Source: Maricaulis sp. (GTDB lineage: Bacteria; Pseudomonadota; Alphaproteobacteria; Caulobacterales; Maricaulaceae). From it: a stretch of DNA of 64,000 nt. Location: the NCBI RefSeq assembly GCF_030149515.1, contig NZ_JASBRI010000001.1:1-64000 (forward strand). The letters are read 5' to 3'. The translations under genes were made by a program, and so were the position numbers. Below the pieces are notes generated by a model, which had not been told where the DNA came from, made no database searches, and saw nothing but the letters and a program-made list of their open reading frames with translations. Numbering within the stretch: position 1 is the stretch's first letter; the number at the start of each line of letters is the position of its first letter. Shown in pieces: positions 41,471 to 50,465 of the stretch.

Positions 41471-42295
41471 ATGACCGCTTCCCCGCACAGCGATCCCGAA
41501 CCGGTCGTCCGCTTCGACAATGTCGGCATGCGATACGGACGCGGCCCGGAGATTCTGCGCGATTTGTCGTTTGATTTACCACGCGGTTCTTTCCAATTTC
41601 TCACCGGACCATCCGGTGCTGGCAAAACTTCACTGCTCAAACTCATCTATCTGGCCGCCAAACCCTCGCGCGGACTGATCAGCTTTTTCGGCCGCGATGC
41701 CGCGACGCTGCCGCGAGGCGAGTTGCCGGATCTGCGCCGGAGCATTGGCGTGGTCTTTCAGGAATTCAGATTGCTCAATCATTTGAGCGTGTTCGACAAT
41801 GTTGCCCTGCCCCTGCGCGTCACCGGGAGGAAGCGATCCGACTATGCCGAAGACGTGGCCGAGCTGCTGGCCTGGGTCGGGCTGGGCGACAAGATGACGG
41901 CGCTGCCGCCGACGCTGTCGGGCGGCGAACAACAGCGCGTGGCGATCGCCCGCGCCGTGGTCGGACAGCCGGAAATCCTCATTGCCGACGAACCGACGGG
42001 CAATGTCGATGCGGAAATGGGCATGCGGCTGCTGCGCCTCTTCGTCGAACTGAACAAGCTGGGCACGACCATCGTCATCGCCACCCACGACCTGCAGCTG
42101 GTGCGGATGATCGATGCGCCGGTGATGACCCTGTCGAACGGGCATCTGCATATCCGCCCGCCGCGCAGCGAGCGCCAGCGGCACGCCGAAGCCCGCGAAG
42201 CGGATGGCCGCGAGGCGCTGGACTCGGTCGCACAGGCCGGCCGGCCGGCCGGAAACCGGGTATCGGCGGACGAGGGGGAGGATGGCGATGACTGA
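41471..42295 (+). CDS. ftsE: Cell division ATP-binding protein FtsE
   Basis: 274 residues. ABC ATPase with Walker A GPSGAGKTS (about 46-54), Q-loop VVFQEFRLLNHLSV, signature LSGGEQQR, Walker B ILIADEPTGNVD and switch His in IATHDLQL. With FtsX it forms the membrane complex that activates septal peptidoglycan hydrolases. Compared with typical FtsE (about 220-230 residues) there is an extra C-terminal tail of about 45 residues rich in Arg, Ala and Glu/Asp. It overlaps ftsX by 8 bases. Confidence 0.94.
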   Translation: MTASPHSDPEPVVRFDNVGMRYGRGPEILRDLSFDLPRGSFQFLTGPSGAGKTSLLKLIYLAAKPSRGLISFFGRDAATLPRGELPDLRRSIGVVFQEFRLLNHLSVFDNVALPLRVTGRKRSDYAEDVAELLAWVGLGDKMTALPPTLSGGEQQRVAIARAVVGQPEILIADEPTGNVDAEMGMRLLRLFVELNKLGTTIVIATHDLQLVRMIDAPVMTLSNGHLHIRPPRSERQRHAEAREADGREALDSVAQAGRPAGNRVSADEGEDGDD

Positions 42296-43205
42296 TGCCT
42301 TGCCCAAACCGCCTTCAGGCGGCAGCGGCCGGCTCTTGCCGCCCGATACCGGGCGCGATCGACCGCTTTTCCTTGTCGCGGCCATCCTCGTCTTTCTTGC
42401 CTGTATTGCGGCCCTGGGTGCGCGCGGCGCGTGGGTACAGGCACAGGCCTGGACCAGCGATCTGGAAGGCAGCCTGACCATTCAAGTCCGCCCGGTGGGC
42501 GACCGCGACACAAGCGAGGACGCCGCCCGGGCCGCCGAAATCGCGCGCGGCCTGTCCGGCGTACGCGATGCGACGGCGCACGATCGCGATCACGCCCTCT
42601 CGCTGCTCGCACCCTGGCTGGGCGAGGGCAATCTGCCCGACGACCTGCCCCTGCCGCTATTGGTGGAGGTGGAACTCGACACCGCCACCGTCCGGGACGG
42701 AGGCATCGCCGTGGCGGCCATGCAGGCCGAGCTCGATGCCGCGGGCATTGCAGCCTCCGTGGACGATCATTCGCGCTGGGCCGGCGCAGTGCGCCGCGCC
42801 GCGCGTACGGCGCAGACGCTGGGCCTCTCCCTGCTCGCCCTCCTGGCCGGTGCAGCGGCCGCCGTCGTCGCCTTCGCAGCCCGGGCCAGCCTGGCCGCCA
42901 GGGTCGATGTGATCGATGCACTGCACCTGTGCGGGGCTGAGGACCGGTTTATCGCCGGCCTGTTCCAGCGCCGCTTCTTCATGCTGGGCCTGAAGTCCGG
43001 TGTCGCCGGCGCGGTCATCGCCGCCCTGGTCTCCATCCTGGTCAGCCTGGGCCGCGCTCCCGCCGACATGGCGTTTTTCCTGCCGCAATGGGACGCCGCC
43101 CCGTTCGAACTCCTGCTACTGGGCGGCGCGCCGCTGCTGGCGGGCCTGACCGCCGCCATTTCCGCCCGCCTGGCCGTGGTCTCGGACCTGAGGGGACGCT
43201 GGTAG
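42288..43205 (+). CDS. ftsX: Cell division protein FtsX
   Basis: 305 residues, four transmembrane helices: one near 30-48 (FLVAAILVFLACIAALG), then three after a periplasmic domain (about 165-300: LGLSLLALLAGAAAAVVAFAA and two more). The periplasmic loop between helices 1 and 2 (about 50-165) is where FtsX contacts hydrolase regulators. DVIDALHLCGAED matches the conserved cytoplasmic IELMRLVGAT-type segment. ATG 42288 has AGGGGGAGG about 8 bases upstream; ATG 42282 is too close to it. Confidence 0.92.
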   Translation: MTDALPKPPSGGSGRLLPPDTGRDRPLFLVAAILVFLACIAALGARGAWVQAQAWTSDLEGSLTIQVRPVGDRDTSEDAARAAEIARGLSGVRDATAHDRDHALSLLAPWLGEGNLPDDLPLPLLVEVELDTATVRDGGIAVAAMQAELDAAGIAASVDDHSRWAGAVRRAARTAQTLGLSLLALLAGAAAAVVAFAARASLAARVDVIDALHLCGAEDRFIAGLFQRRFFMLGLKSGVAGAVIAALVSILVSLGRAPADMAFFLPQWDAAPFELLLLGGAPLLAGLTAAISARLAVVSDLRGRW

Positions 43206-43301
43206 AATGTCGCCACGAAACGGCCGGGATCGGCTGGTTGAGTCAGTGTCAGCACCGGCCGCGGTCCGCACCGCCGGCCAACAGTCGGACGGGAGTCGCC
43301 G

Positions 43302-43889
43302 ATGATCCGGGGTTGGGACGGGCTGCGTGCCCTGGCCTTTCTCTTCGTCGCCATTCTGATCGGCGGCTTCATGTCCTATGCCATAAGGGTGGCCCGCTAC
43401 GACCCGCCGCCCGTCTCGCAGCGCGCCGACGCGATCATCGTGCTGACCGGCGATACAGGCCGGCTGGCCACCGGCGGGCAGTTGCTTCGCGACGGCCGTT
43501 CGCCACAATTGCTGATCTCCGGCGTCCACCCCTCGGCCACAGTCGACGACATCAAGCGTCACACGGGGCTCACCGATGCCGAATTCAGTTGCTGCGTCGT
43601 GCTCGGCCGCGAAGCGACCGACACGATCGGCAATGCCCGCGAGGCCGGCATGCTGGTGCGCGAGAACGGTTATCGAAGCTTGATCATCGTCACCTCGGAC
43701 TATCATCTGCCGCGCAGCCTGCTGGAGATGAGAACGCTGATGCCCGGTGTCGAACTGATCCCCTATCCCGTCCGCACCCCCCCACCCTGGCACAATGCAC
43801 GTGCCGCCCGGCTCTGGCTGCAGGAATACGCCAAATACACCGCCGTCTGGGTACGGTATTCGGTCGCCCCGCGCGCGGAACAAGCCTGA
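43302..43889 (+). CDS. YdcF family (DUF218) envelope protein
   Basis: 195 residues. One N-terminal membrane anchor (LRALAFLFVAILIGGFMSY) and a DUF218 domain: ADAIIVLTGDTGRLATGGQLL, LLISGV, GREATDTIGNAREAGMLV and LIIVTSDYHLPRSLLEM. Known relatives (SanA, YdcF, ElyC) act in envelope integrity or bind SAM. It shares one base with the plsC start (TGATG), so the two are translated together, and it follows ftsX by 96 bp. Confidence 0.88.
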   Translation: MIRGWDGLRALAFLFVAILIGGFMSYAIRVARYDPPPVSQRADAIIVLTGDTGRLATGGQLLRDGRSPQLLISGVHPSATVDDIKRHTGLTDAEFSCCVVLGREATDTIGNAREAGMLVRENGYRSLIIVTSDYHLPRSLLEMRTLMPGVELIPYPVRTPPPWHNARAARLWLQEYAKYTAVWVRYSVAPRAEQA

Positions 43890-44605
43890 TGAACACGCTG
43901 AAATCTTACGTTTTTTATCTATATATGTACGGGCTGATGGTGGCCATGGGCCTGATCGGCCTGCCGCTTCTGCTGGCCCCGCGCAGCTGGTCGCGTGCCT
44001 ATCTGCGGCTTTACCTGAAAGGCCTCTGGTTCGGCCTGCGCTGGATCTATGGCATCACCTTCGAGGTGCGCGGCCGCGAACACCTGCCCGCCGAAGGCGC
44101 GCTGGTGGCGTCGAAACACATGAGCATGTGGGAAACGCTGGCCTATTGGGAAATCCTGCCGGACCCGGCCATCATCCTGAAAAAATCCCTGATCTACATG
44201 CCTTTCTTCGGCTGGTTTGCGGTCAAGCTGGGCAACATCTCCATCGACCGGACGGGCGGCGCCAAGGCACTGAAAAAAATGCTTCGGGACGCAGCGCGGC
44301 GCGGCAGCCAAGGCCGCCAGGTGCTGATCTTTCCGGAAGGCACCCGCGTGGCACCCGGCGAGGCGCCCGATTTCAAACCCGGCATTGCCGGGCTCTACCT
44401 GTCGATGAACGTGCCCTGTGTGCCGGTCGCGCTGAATTCCGGCGTATTCCTGAAATCCTATTGCGGATTGAAACGAAAGGGCCGGATCGTGGTGGAATTC
44501 CTCCCCGCCATACCTCCGGGCCTCGACAAACCGGCCTTCCTGCGGCAATTGCATGAGCGCATCAATGCGGCGTCCGGCAAACTCGAGGGCATGGGCGAGG
44601 GATAG
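43889..44605 (+). CDS. plsC: 1-acyl-sn-glycerol-3-phosphate acyltransferase
   Basis: 238 residues. Hydrophobic N-terminus, then the acyltransferase motifs: KHMSMWET (HX4E, where many family members have HX4D), GNISIDRTGG, IFPEGTRVAPGE and PCVPVALNSG. It adds the second acyl chain to lysophosphatidic acid at the inner membrane, making phosphatidic acid. The HX4E variant is common in proteobacterial PlsC proteins as far as I recall and does not imply inactivity. Coupled to ydcF by a TGATG overlap. Confidence 0.92.
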   Translation: MNTLKSYVFYLYMYGLMVAMGLIGLPLLLAPRSWSRAYLRLYLKGLWFGLRWIYGITFEVRGREHLPAEGALVASKHMSMWETLAYWEILPDPAIILKKSLIYMPFFGWFAVKLGNISIDRTGGAKALKKMLRDAARRGSQGRQVLIFPEGTRVAPGEAPDFKPGIAGLYLSMNVPCVPVALNSGVFLKSYCGLKRKGRIVVEFLPAIPPGLDKPAFLRQLHERINAASGKLEGMGEG

Positions 44606-44661
44606 CCGCATTCTCGCCGGGACCGGTTGAACCCGGCATAGTTGGGGAAGGCAGGCCAGGC

Positions 44662-45669
44662 ATGACGCGGTCCAGACTGATTTGGCCCATTGGCGGCATT
44701 GTTCTGCTTTTGGTGCTGTATTCGGCCTATTGGATATATGCCGGGACACGCATCCGCGCCGGTGTCGAGGGCTGGATCGCCGAGCAGGAAGCGGCCGGCT
44801 ACACGATCGAACATGCCGGGATCGGCGTGGGCGGCTACCCGTACCGTTTCTCCATCCATATCGACAATCCGCGCTTTCGTGCGCCGGACAGCGACGGCGG
44901 CTGGTTTGCCCACCTCACGGCCCTTCGCGCCAACGCCATGCCACACGATTTCTCGCACTGGATCGTTGCTTTCGGCGGCCCCTTCTTCCTTGAGGACTAT
45001 ACCGAGCCGGGCAGCGCGCTGGAGCTGAACGCGACGGATGCACGCATCAGCCTTGTCTATGACGAAAACGGAGACACCGAACGCGTCGGTGCCGAATTGC
45101 GCGATCTGGACATCACGACCCACGCCGGTCTGCCGCCCGATATCCGCTCGATCGAGGAACTCCTGCTCTCAGGCCTGGTCGAGGATGACGACCGGCTGCG
45201 CCTGCGCGTCACCGCGCGCGGTGTGACAGCTGCGGCCGGCGTGCTGGACCGCCAGGTGGAAAACGCCTTCGGCGGGACCGCGCATATCGCCCGCGTCGAT
45301 CTGGAAGTAACCCAGTGGTCGGCCCTGGCGCGCGGCGCCAATGCACTGGCCTGGCGCGATGCCGGCGGCGTGCTGCATATTGCCGAGTCCGAACTGGAAT
45401 GGGGGCCGGCGCACATCACGGGCACCGGCGATTTCACCATCGACGCCCTGGCCCGCCCCGATGGCCGCCTGTCGCTGCGCATCACCGATCCGGACGCACT
45501 CGCCGACGCCCTGGTCGAGGCCGGTGTTGTGCCGCAGGAGAACGAGCAGGCCCTGCGCCTGGCAGCGATGCTGGCGCCCCGCGGACCGGAGGGCGTTTCC
45601 CTGCCCTTCCGCATCCATGACGGCGGCATCTATCTGGGGCCTGTCCGCCTCGGCGGCATCGACGGCTAA
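44662..45669 (+). CDS. DUF2125 family protein
   Basis: 335 residues. A membrane anchor (IWPIGGIVLLLVLYSAYWIYAG) is followed by the DUF2125 pattern: GVEGWIAEQEAAGYTIEH, IGVGGYPYRFSIHI, LRANAMPHDFSHWIVAFGG. The rest is beta-rich, AsmA-like in character. This alphaproteobacterial family is uncharacterised and presumably periplasmic. It ends over hisC with a 4-base tail-to-tail overlap (CTAA). It lies 56 bp after plsC and may share its transcript. Confidence 0.85.
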   Translation: MTRSRLIWPIGGIVLLLVLYSAYWIYAGTRIRAGVEGWIAEQEAAGYTIEHAGIGVGGYPYRFSIHIDNPRFRAPDSDGGWFAHLTALRANAMPHDFSHWIVAFGGPFFLEDYTEPGSALELNATDARISLVYDENGDTERVGAELRDLDITTHAGLPPDIRSIEELLLSGLVEDDDRLRLRVTARGVTAAAGVLDRQVENAFGGTAHIARVDLEVTQWSALARGANALAWRDAGGVLHIAESELEWGPAHITGTGDFTIDALARPDGRLSLRITDPDALADALVEAGVVPQENEQALRLAAMLAPRGPEGVSLPFRIHDGGIYLGPVRLGGIDG

Positions 45670-46754
45670 GCGTTTACGAACTCGCCCAGCGCCTCGGCCA
45701 GACGCCGGTTGTCATCGGCCTTGCCGACGGTGGCGCGCAGCGCGTTGGGCAGGCCATAGGGCTCCACCCCGCGCACGATCAGGCCTTTCGACGTCAGAAA
45801 CGCATCCGCATCGGCCGCCCTCTTGCCCGGCGTGTCCGGGAAATGGATCAGCACGAAATTGCACACGCTGGGCGTCACTTCCAGGCCCAGGCCGCCGATC
45901 TGCTGGCGCAGCCAGGCGACCCATTCCGCATTATGATCGGCGGACTTTTTCATGAAGCTCCGGTCGGCAATCGCCGCAGCGCCGGCTTCAATGGCCGGCA
46001 GGTTGACGTTGAAGGGGCCGCGCACCCGGTGCAACACGTCAATGATGGACTTGTCGCCATAGGCCCAGCCCAGACGCGCGCCTGCGAGACCGTGGATCTT
46101 GGAGAAAGTGCGGGTGACCACAACATCGTCGCGCTCGCGCGCCAGATCCATGCCGGCATTGTAGTCGGCATTGCTGACGAATTCGGCATAGGCGGCGTCG
46201 ATCACCAGAAGGGTGGTGTCCGGCAGGGCATCGCGCAAACGGCGGATCTCGGCGTCCGGAATATAGGTGCCGGTGGGATTGTTGGGGTTGGCGATAAAGA
46301 CGATGCGGGCATCGTCTCCGGCCGCCCCGATCACCGCATCCACATCGGTTGTGTAATTGCGTTCGGGTGCGCACACGAGTTCGGCCCCGCACTGCATGGC
46401 CACCAGGCGATAGACCAGGAAACCGTATTGCGACTGCACGACCTTGTCGCCGGGATTGAGATAGGCCCGGCCCAGAAGCTGGAGCAGTTCGTCGGACCCG
46501 CAGCCGCAGACGATATTGTCCGCATCCACCCCCTCTTCCCGCGCGATCGCCTCGCGCAGCTTGGTGGCGCCGCCGTCGGGATAAAGGTGCAGGCGCGTGC
46601 TTGCCGCCTCGAAGGCCGCGGCGGCCTTGGGCGAACACCCCAGCGCATTCTCGTTCGAAGAGAGTTTCACCGGGTTTTCGACCCCCGGCGCTTCCGACGA
46701 TCCGGGCTTGTAGGGGCGAATGTCGAGAATGCCGGCGCGAGGCTGAATACCCAT
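45666..46754 (-). CDS. hisC: Histidinol-phosphate aminotransferase
   Basis: 362 residues. Fold-type I PLP enzyme: KLSSNENALGCSP, CGCGSDELLQLLGRAYL, FIANPNNPTGTYI, DAAYAEF and the PLP lysine in TRTFSKIHGLAGARLGWAYG (Lys about 222). It makes histidinol phosphate from imidazole acetol phosphate and often also transaminates aromatic precursors in alphaproteobacteria. AAGGACG precedes ATG 46754. It is 13 bases after the methyltransferase stop region, in the same direction, so likely co-transcribed. Confidence 0.94.
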   Translation of the reverse strand: MGIQPRAGILDIRPYKPGSSEAPGVENPVKLSSNENALGCSPKAAAAFEAASTRLHLYPDGGATKLREAIAREEGVDADNIVCGCGSDELLQLLGRAYLNPGDKVVQSQYGFLVYRLVAMQCGAELVCAPERNYTTDVDAVIGAAGDDARIVFIANPNNPTGTYIPDAEIRRLRDALPDTTLLVIDAAYAEFVSNADYNAGMDLARERDDVVVTRTFSKIHGLAGARLGWAYGDKSIIDVLHRVRGPFNVNLPAIEAGAAAIADRSFMKKSADHNAEWVAWLRQQIGGLGLEVTPSVCNFVLIHFPDTPGKRAADADAFLTSKGLIVRGVEPYGLPNALRATVGKADDNRRLAEALGEFVNA

Positions 46755-46767
46755 GAAACGTCCTTCT

Positions 46768-47526
46768 TCAGTCGTTGGGCGTCCGTTCGGACAGGTGACG
46801 GGGAGATAGCGCGGGGCGGCTGCGCCCTTCAAGTGCGCGGGCGCGTGCAGGCGCAGTCCGCCGGGCCGGCAGTGCCGCCCCGGTCCGCTTGACGGCCTCG
46901 GCCAGGATCACTCCGCCCAGGCCTGGCCAGGCATATTCGCCGATCTCTTCCCAGACCGATGCAATGCGGCGGTGTGTGGTCCAGCCCCAAGGCGGGGCAT
47001 AGAGCGCACACGACCACGCAGTCGCCTCCAGCAGCGCATCTTCCAGCAGCCGGGAAATCTGGCTGCGCGTGAACGGCCGGCCATGGCCGAAAGGCGTCTT
47101 GTCGGACAGTGCCCAGACACCGGTACGCGAAGCGGTGACCAGCATCACCCGGCCCTCGGGCGCCATTACCCGCCAGATTTCGCGCAGCAGCGCCGGCAGC
47201 GCCTCGGCCTCTTCCAGCGCATGAACCAGCAGGATGCGGTCGAACATCGCCTCGGTAAAGGGCAGGCGCACTTCGTCACCCAGCGCCGTCGGCACGCCCT
47301 TGGCGGATGGAACGATTGCCCCCTGTTCGGACGGCATGAAGGCGACGCAACGACGCGCCTCGGCCTGGAATGCAGCCAGATAGGGACTCGCAAAGCCCAG
47401 GCCCAGCACGTCCAGCCCGCGCGCATCCGGCCACAGGGCGGAAATCCGCCGCGCGATCATGCGCCGGGCGGTGCGCCCTTGGCGGGTGCGGTAAAAGCGG
47501 TCGAGTTCAGTGGCGTCGCGGCGCAC
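46768..47526 (-). CDS. Class I SAM-dependent methyltransferase
   Basis: 252 residues. The N-terminus ATELDRFYRTRQGRTARRMI and a SAM-binding segment VLGLGFASPYLAAF are followed by motif II DRILLVHALEEAEALPALL and APEGRVMLVTASR. This family always sits head to head with gloB in many alphaproteobacteria (here 70 bp apart) and is of unknown substrate. The last 50 residues are basic and Pro/Ala-rich. The motif I glycines are degenerate (LGLGFASP), so SAM binding may be unusual. Confidence 0.85.
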   Translation of the reverse strand: MRRDATELDRFYRTRQGRTARRMIARRISALWPDARGLDVLGLGFASPYLAAFQAEARRCVAFMPSEQGAIVPSAKGVPTALGDEVRLPFTEAMFDRILLVHALEEAEALPALLREIWRVMAPEGRVMLVTASRTGVWALSDKTPFGHGRPFTRSQISRLLEDALLEATAWSCALYAPPWGWTTHRRIASVWEEIGEYAWPGLGGVILAEAVKRTGAALPARRTAPARARALEGRSRPALSPRHLSERTPND

Positions 47527-47596
47527 TGGTCATACTCCCGGCTGGGCCCTATGTAGGGCGGGACGGCTCACACTAGCGAAACCGGCGGAATCGACA

Positions 47597-48367
47597 ATGA
47601 GCGACCTCCAGATCCGGCAATTTCCCTGTCTTTCCGACAATTACGGCTTTCTCGTGCACGACCCGGATACAGGCGAGACGGCCACGATCGACACGCCTGA
47701 CGCCGATCGCATCCTCGCCGAGGCCGAGGCGGCCGGCTGGACCATCACCCAGATATGGAACACCCATCACCATTTCGACCATGCCGGTGGCAATGCCGCG
47801 ATCCGCGCCGCCACCGGCGCGAAAATCATCGCGCCCGGCTATGACGCGCACCGCATTCCGGACATCGGCCTAAAAGTCGGCGATGGCGATACGGTGAACC
47901 TCGGCACACACGCCGCGCGGGTCCACTACACGCCGGGCCATACACTGGGCCATGTCTGCTACCATTTCGCCGATGACGGTCTCGCCTTTGTGGGCGACAC
48001 GCTGTTCGCACTGGGTTGCGGACGCCTGTTCGAAGGCTCGCCGCAACAGATGTGGGCCAGTCTCAGCCGTCTCGCCGGCTGGCCCGACGAAACACGCATC
48101 TATTGCGCCCACGAATACACCCAGGCCAACGCTGCCTTTGCTGTCACCGTCGACCCGGACAATCGCGATCTGGCCGCCTATGCCGCCCAGGTCGAGGCCG
48201 AGCGCGCCCGCGGCGAACCGACCGTACCGACCACGATCGGCGCGGAGAAGGCGGCCAATCCTTTCCTGCGTGCGGCCGATCCCGCCATTCGCAAACATCT
48301 CCGCCTTGAAACGGCTGACAATGCCGAAGTCTTCGCCGAAATCCGCCGCCGCAAGGATGCATTCTGA
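47597..48367 (+). CDS. gloB: Hydroxyacylglutathione hydrolase (glyoxalase II)
   Basis: 256 residues. Metallo-beta-lactamase fold with the THHHFDHAGG dinuclear metal motif, YTPGHTLGHVCY, VGDTLFALGCGRLFEG and the late CAHEYT His. The C-terminal substrate-binding domain has NPFLRAADP. It hydrolyses S-lactoylglutathione to lactate and glutathione, finishing methylglyoxal detoxification. Its TGA overlaps the cupin ATG by one base (TGATG). Confidence 0.96.
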   Translation: MSDLQIRQFPCLSDNYGFLVHDPDTGETATIDTPDADRILAEAEAAGWTITQIWNTHHHFDHAGGNAAIRAATGAKIIAPGYDAHRIPDIGLKVGDGDTVNLGTHAARVHYTPGHTLGHVCYHFADDGLAFVGDTLFALGCGRLFEGSPQQMWASLSRLAGWPDETRIYCAHEYTQANAAFAVTVDPDNRDLAAYAAQVEAERARGEPTVPTTIGAEKAANPFLRAADPAIRKHLRLETADNAEVFAEIRRRKDAF

Positions 48368-48804
48368 TGGAAACCACGCCGTTCCACGACATTATCGAAA
48401 CCCTGGGCATGCAGCCGCATCCCGAAGGCGGCTGGTATGCCGAGACCTTTCGCGACCCGGATACGGCCAACGGCCGCGCACGCTCGACGGCGATCTATTA
48501 TCTCCTCGCCGAGGGCCAGGTGTCGCACTGGCATCGCGTCGACGCGGTGGAGGTGTGGCACTGGTATGCCGGCGCGCCGCTCGCGCTGTCGATCAGCGAG
48601 GACGGCCGGACCGCGCGCACGTTGACCCTTGGCTCCAATCTGGCGGCCGGACAGCGCCCCCAGGGCATCGTGCCCACGGCCGCCTGGCAGAGCGCCCGTT
48701 CGACCGGCGGCTGGTCCCTGGTGGGCTGTACGGTAGCGCCGGGCTTTGAGTTCGACGGGTTCGAACTGGCCCCGGACGGCTGGGCCCCGGGCGGCGCGCT
48801 CTAG
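48367..48804 (+). CDS. Cupin, DUF985 family
   Basis: 145 residues. One cupin domain of the DUF985 type: MQPHPEGGWYAETFRD, STAIYYLLAEGQVSHWHRVDAVEVWHWY (within about 39-68, with metal-site His residues) and LVGCTVAPGFEFDGFEL. Members are small beta-barrels, some binding sugars or metals; the reaction is unknown. Translationally coupled to gloB. It ends over the next gene tail to tail by 4 bases (CTAG). Confidence 0.9.
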   Translation: METTPFHDIIETLGMQPHPEGGWYAETFRDPDTANGRARSTAIYYLLAEGQVSHWHRVDAVEVWHWYAGAPLALSISEDGRTARTLTLGSNLAAGQRPQGIVPTAAWQSARSTGGWSLVGCTVAPGFEFDGFELAPDGWAPGGAL

Positions 48805-49526
48805 CTGTCTGCGCCCAGCAGCACATCGGCGAGATAGGCCGAGCTCGGACGGCCTGCATAGCCCAGCTGGGGCGCGATCACGACGATCAGTGCATCGCCG
48901 TCGCGATGGGCCGAGGGCTGGTCGCCGAGCACGAGATTGATCTGTTCCACATCGCGCAACCGGCGGTCGCTGCCTGCAATGGCAAAGGCATGGGCGATCA
49001 GGCGCAGGGCGTCATACTGGACGCCCAGACCGGCGCGCGGGGCCGGAGCGTATTCCACCGAGATGTTGCGATCGAGACGGTGCGCCAGGTCACGGGCCAG
49101 ATCTTCGGCCAGGGCCCGCACTTCGCCGGGTGAACGCGGCGCGGGCGTCAGGGCGCCGGACGGGCTGGCAAATTCCACGATGACACCATTGGGCGCGTCG
49201 GCGGGAAAATAGGTGGCGCCGCCCAGCCCGGTCAGGCGGATCACCTCTCGGCCGGTATCGGTGATGAAGGCGGTACCACCGCCCGGTGCTCGATTGGGAT
49301 ACAGCACCAGGACTTCCGCATTCGCGTCATCGCGTTCGCGCAGAAGCGCCGCCTCGCCCGAACGGTCGAACAGGAAAAATTCGCCGGTATCGGCACGCTG
49401 GTACCAGCCGGTGACTTCCTCTGCACGCTCGTTGCGCAAGAGCCGGTCGCGCAGCGGATTCTGCATTCCCGAAGCAGCGCCTGCAGCCAGTGCGGCGATC
49501 AGTATGGCAAAAATGAATCGTGTCAT
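48801..49526 (-). CDS. Secreted protein of unknown function (DUF4908-like)
   Basis: 241 residues from ATG 49526, which opens a clear signal peptide (MTRFIFAILIAALAAGAASG). The mature protein includes RYQRADTGEFFLFDR-like VTGWYQRADTGEFFLFDRS, a PNRAPGGGTAFITDTGREVIRLT segment and a C-terminus with INLVLGDQPSAHRDGD and VVIAPQLGYAGRPSSAYLAD (within 195-240). It resembles proteins annotated DUF4908 in Caulobacterales, a tentative match from memory. No good Shine-Dalgarno is visible; in-frame ATGs at 49541 and 49538 are alternatives. Confidence 0.65.
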   Translation of the reverse strand: MTRFIFAILIAALAAGAASGMQNPLRDRLLRNERAEEVTGWYQRADTGEFFLFDRSGEAALLRERDDANAEVLVLYPNRAPGGGTAFITDTGREVIRLTGLGGATYFPADAPNGVIVEFASPSGALTPAPRSPGEVRALAEDLARDLAHRLDRNISVEYAPAPRAGLGVQYDALRLIAHAFAIAGSDRRLRDVEQINLVLGDQPSAHRDGDALIVVIAPQLGYAGRPSSAYLADVLLGADS

Positions 49527-49583
49527 CCCGGACAGCATCATCACCGGCAAGAGGGCGAATTTGGGGCAAAGCCCAAACCATCC

Positions 49584-50309
49584 TCACACCATGTACTGTC
49601 CGCCATTGATGGTGAGCGTCGATCCGGTGATGAAGCCCGCGTCCTCGCCGCACAGATAGGCAACCAGCGCCCCGATCTCCCCGGCTTCGCCCAGCCGGCC
49701 GACAGGGATGCCCGCGATGATGCCTTCCAGCACCTTTTCCGGCACTGCGGCCACCATCTCGGTATTGATATAGCCCGGGGTCACGCAGTTGACGGTGATG
49801 CCCTTGCGCGCGGTTTCCTGGGCCAGCGCCTTGGTGAAGCCGATCACGCCTGCCTTGGCCGTGGAATAGTTCACCTGGCCCATCTGCCCCTTCTGGCCGT
49901 TGATCGAGGAAATGTTGACGATCCGGCCCCAGCCGCGCTCGCGCATGCCGTCGATCAGGGGGCGGGTCATGTTGAACAGGCTGTCCAGATCGACGCGGAT
50001 CACGTCGCGCCACTGCTCGGGTGTCATCTTGTGGAACATGCCATCGCGGGTGATACCGGCATTGTTGACCAGGATGTCGGCAGGCGCCCCCGCCTTGTCC
50101 TCGGCTGCGGCAAGGCCGGCGACACAGGCGTTGTAATCGCCCACATCGAACTTGACCACGGCGATGCCGGTTTCCGCCGAGAAGGCGTTCGCCGCATCGT
50201 CATTTCCGGCATAGTTGGCCACGACCGTGTGACCCGCCGACTTCAGGGCCAGGCTGATCGCGGCACCGATGCCGCGCGTACCACCGGTTACGATTGCCGT
50301 GCGTTTCAT
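49584..50309 (-). CDS. phbB: Acetoacetyl-CoA reductase
   Basis: 241 residues. Short-chain dehydrogenase with cofactor motif TGGTRGIGAAI, NNAG (ILVNNAGITRDGMFHKM), the catalytic Ser in NISSINGQKGQMGQVNY and YSTAKAG. NADPH is the likely cofactor. FHKMTPEQW and GQ.GQ..Y.T are typical of PhbB, which makes 3-hydroxybutyryl-CoA for polyhydroxybutyrate. GGGGGA precedes ATG 50309. It diverges from phaR, supporting a PHB role. Confidence 0.93.
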   Translation of the reverse strand: MKRTAIVTGGTRGIGAAISLALKSAGHTVVANYAGNDDAANAFSAETGIAVVKFDVGDYNACVAGLAAAEDKAGAPADILVNNAGITRDGMFHKMTPEQWRDVIRVDLDSLFNMTRPLIDGMRERGWGRIVNISSINGQKGQMGQVNYSTAKAGVIGFTKALAQETARKGITVNCVTPGYINTEMVAAVPEKVLEGIIAGIPVGRLGEAGEIGALVAYLCGEDAGFITGSTLTINGGQYMV

Positions 50310-50465
50310 TGCATCCCCCATACCGTCTGTTTCGATCGGCCGTTTGCGTTCGCGCTTGCAGCACACCACCTTAAGCGCGTACACCGTTACATGAAATAGC
50401 AACACGCCTGTGTCGAGTAATATCGGCGCGACAAGTCGGCGGGACGTGCCACAGGGGAGTCAGCG

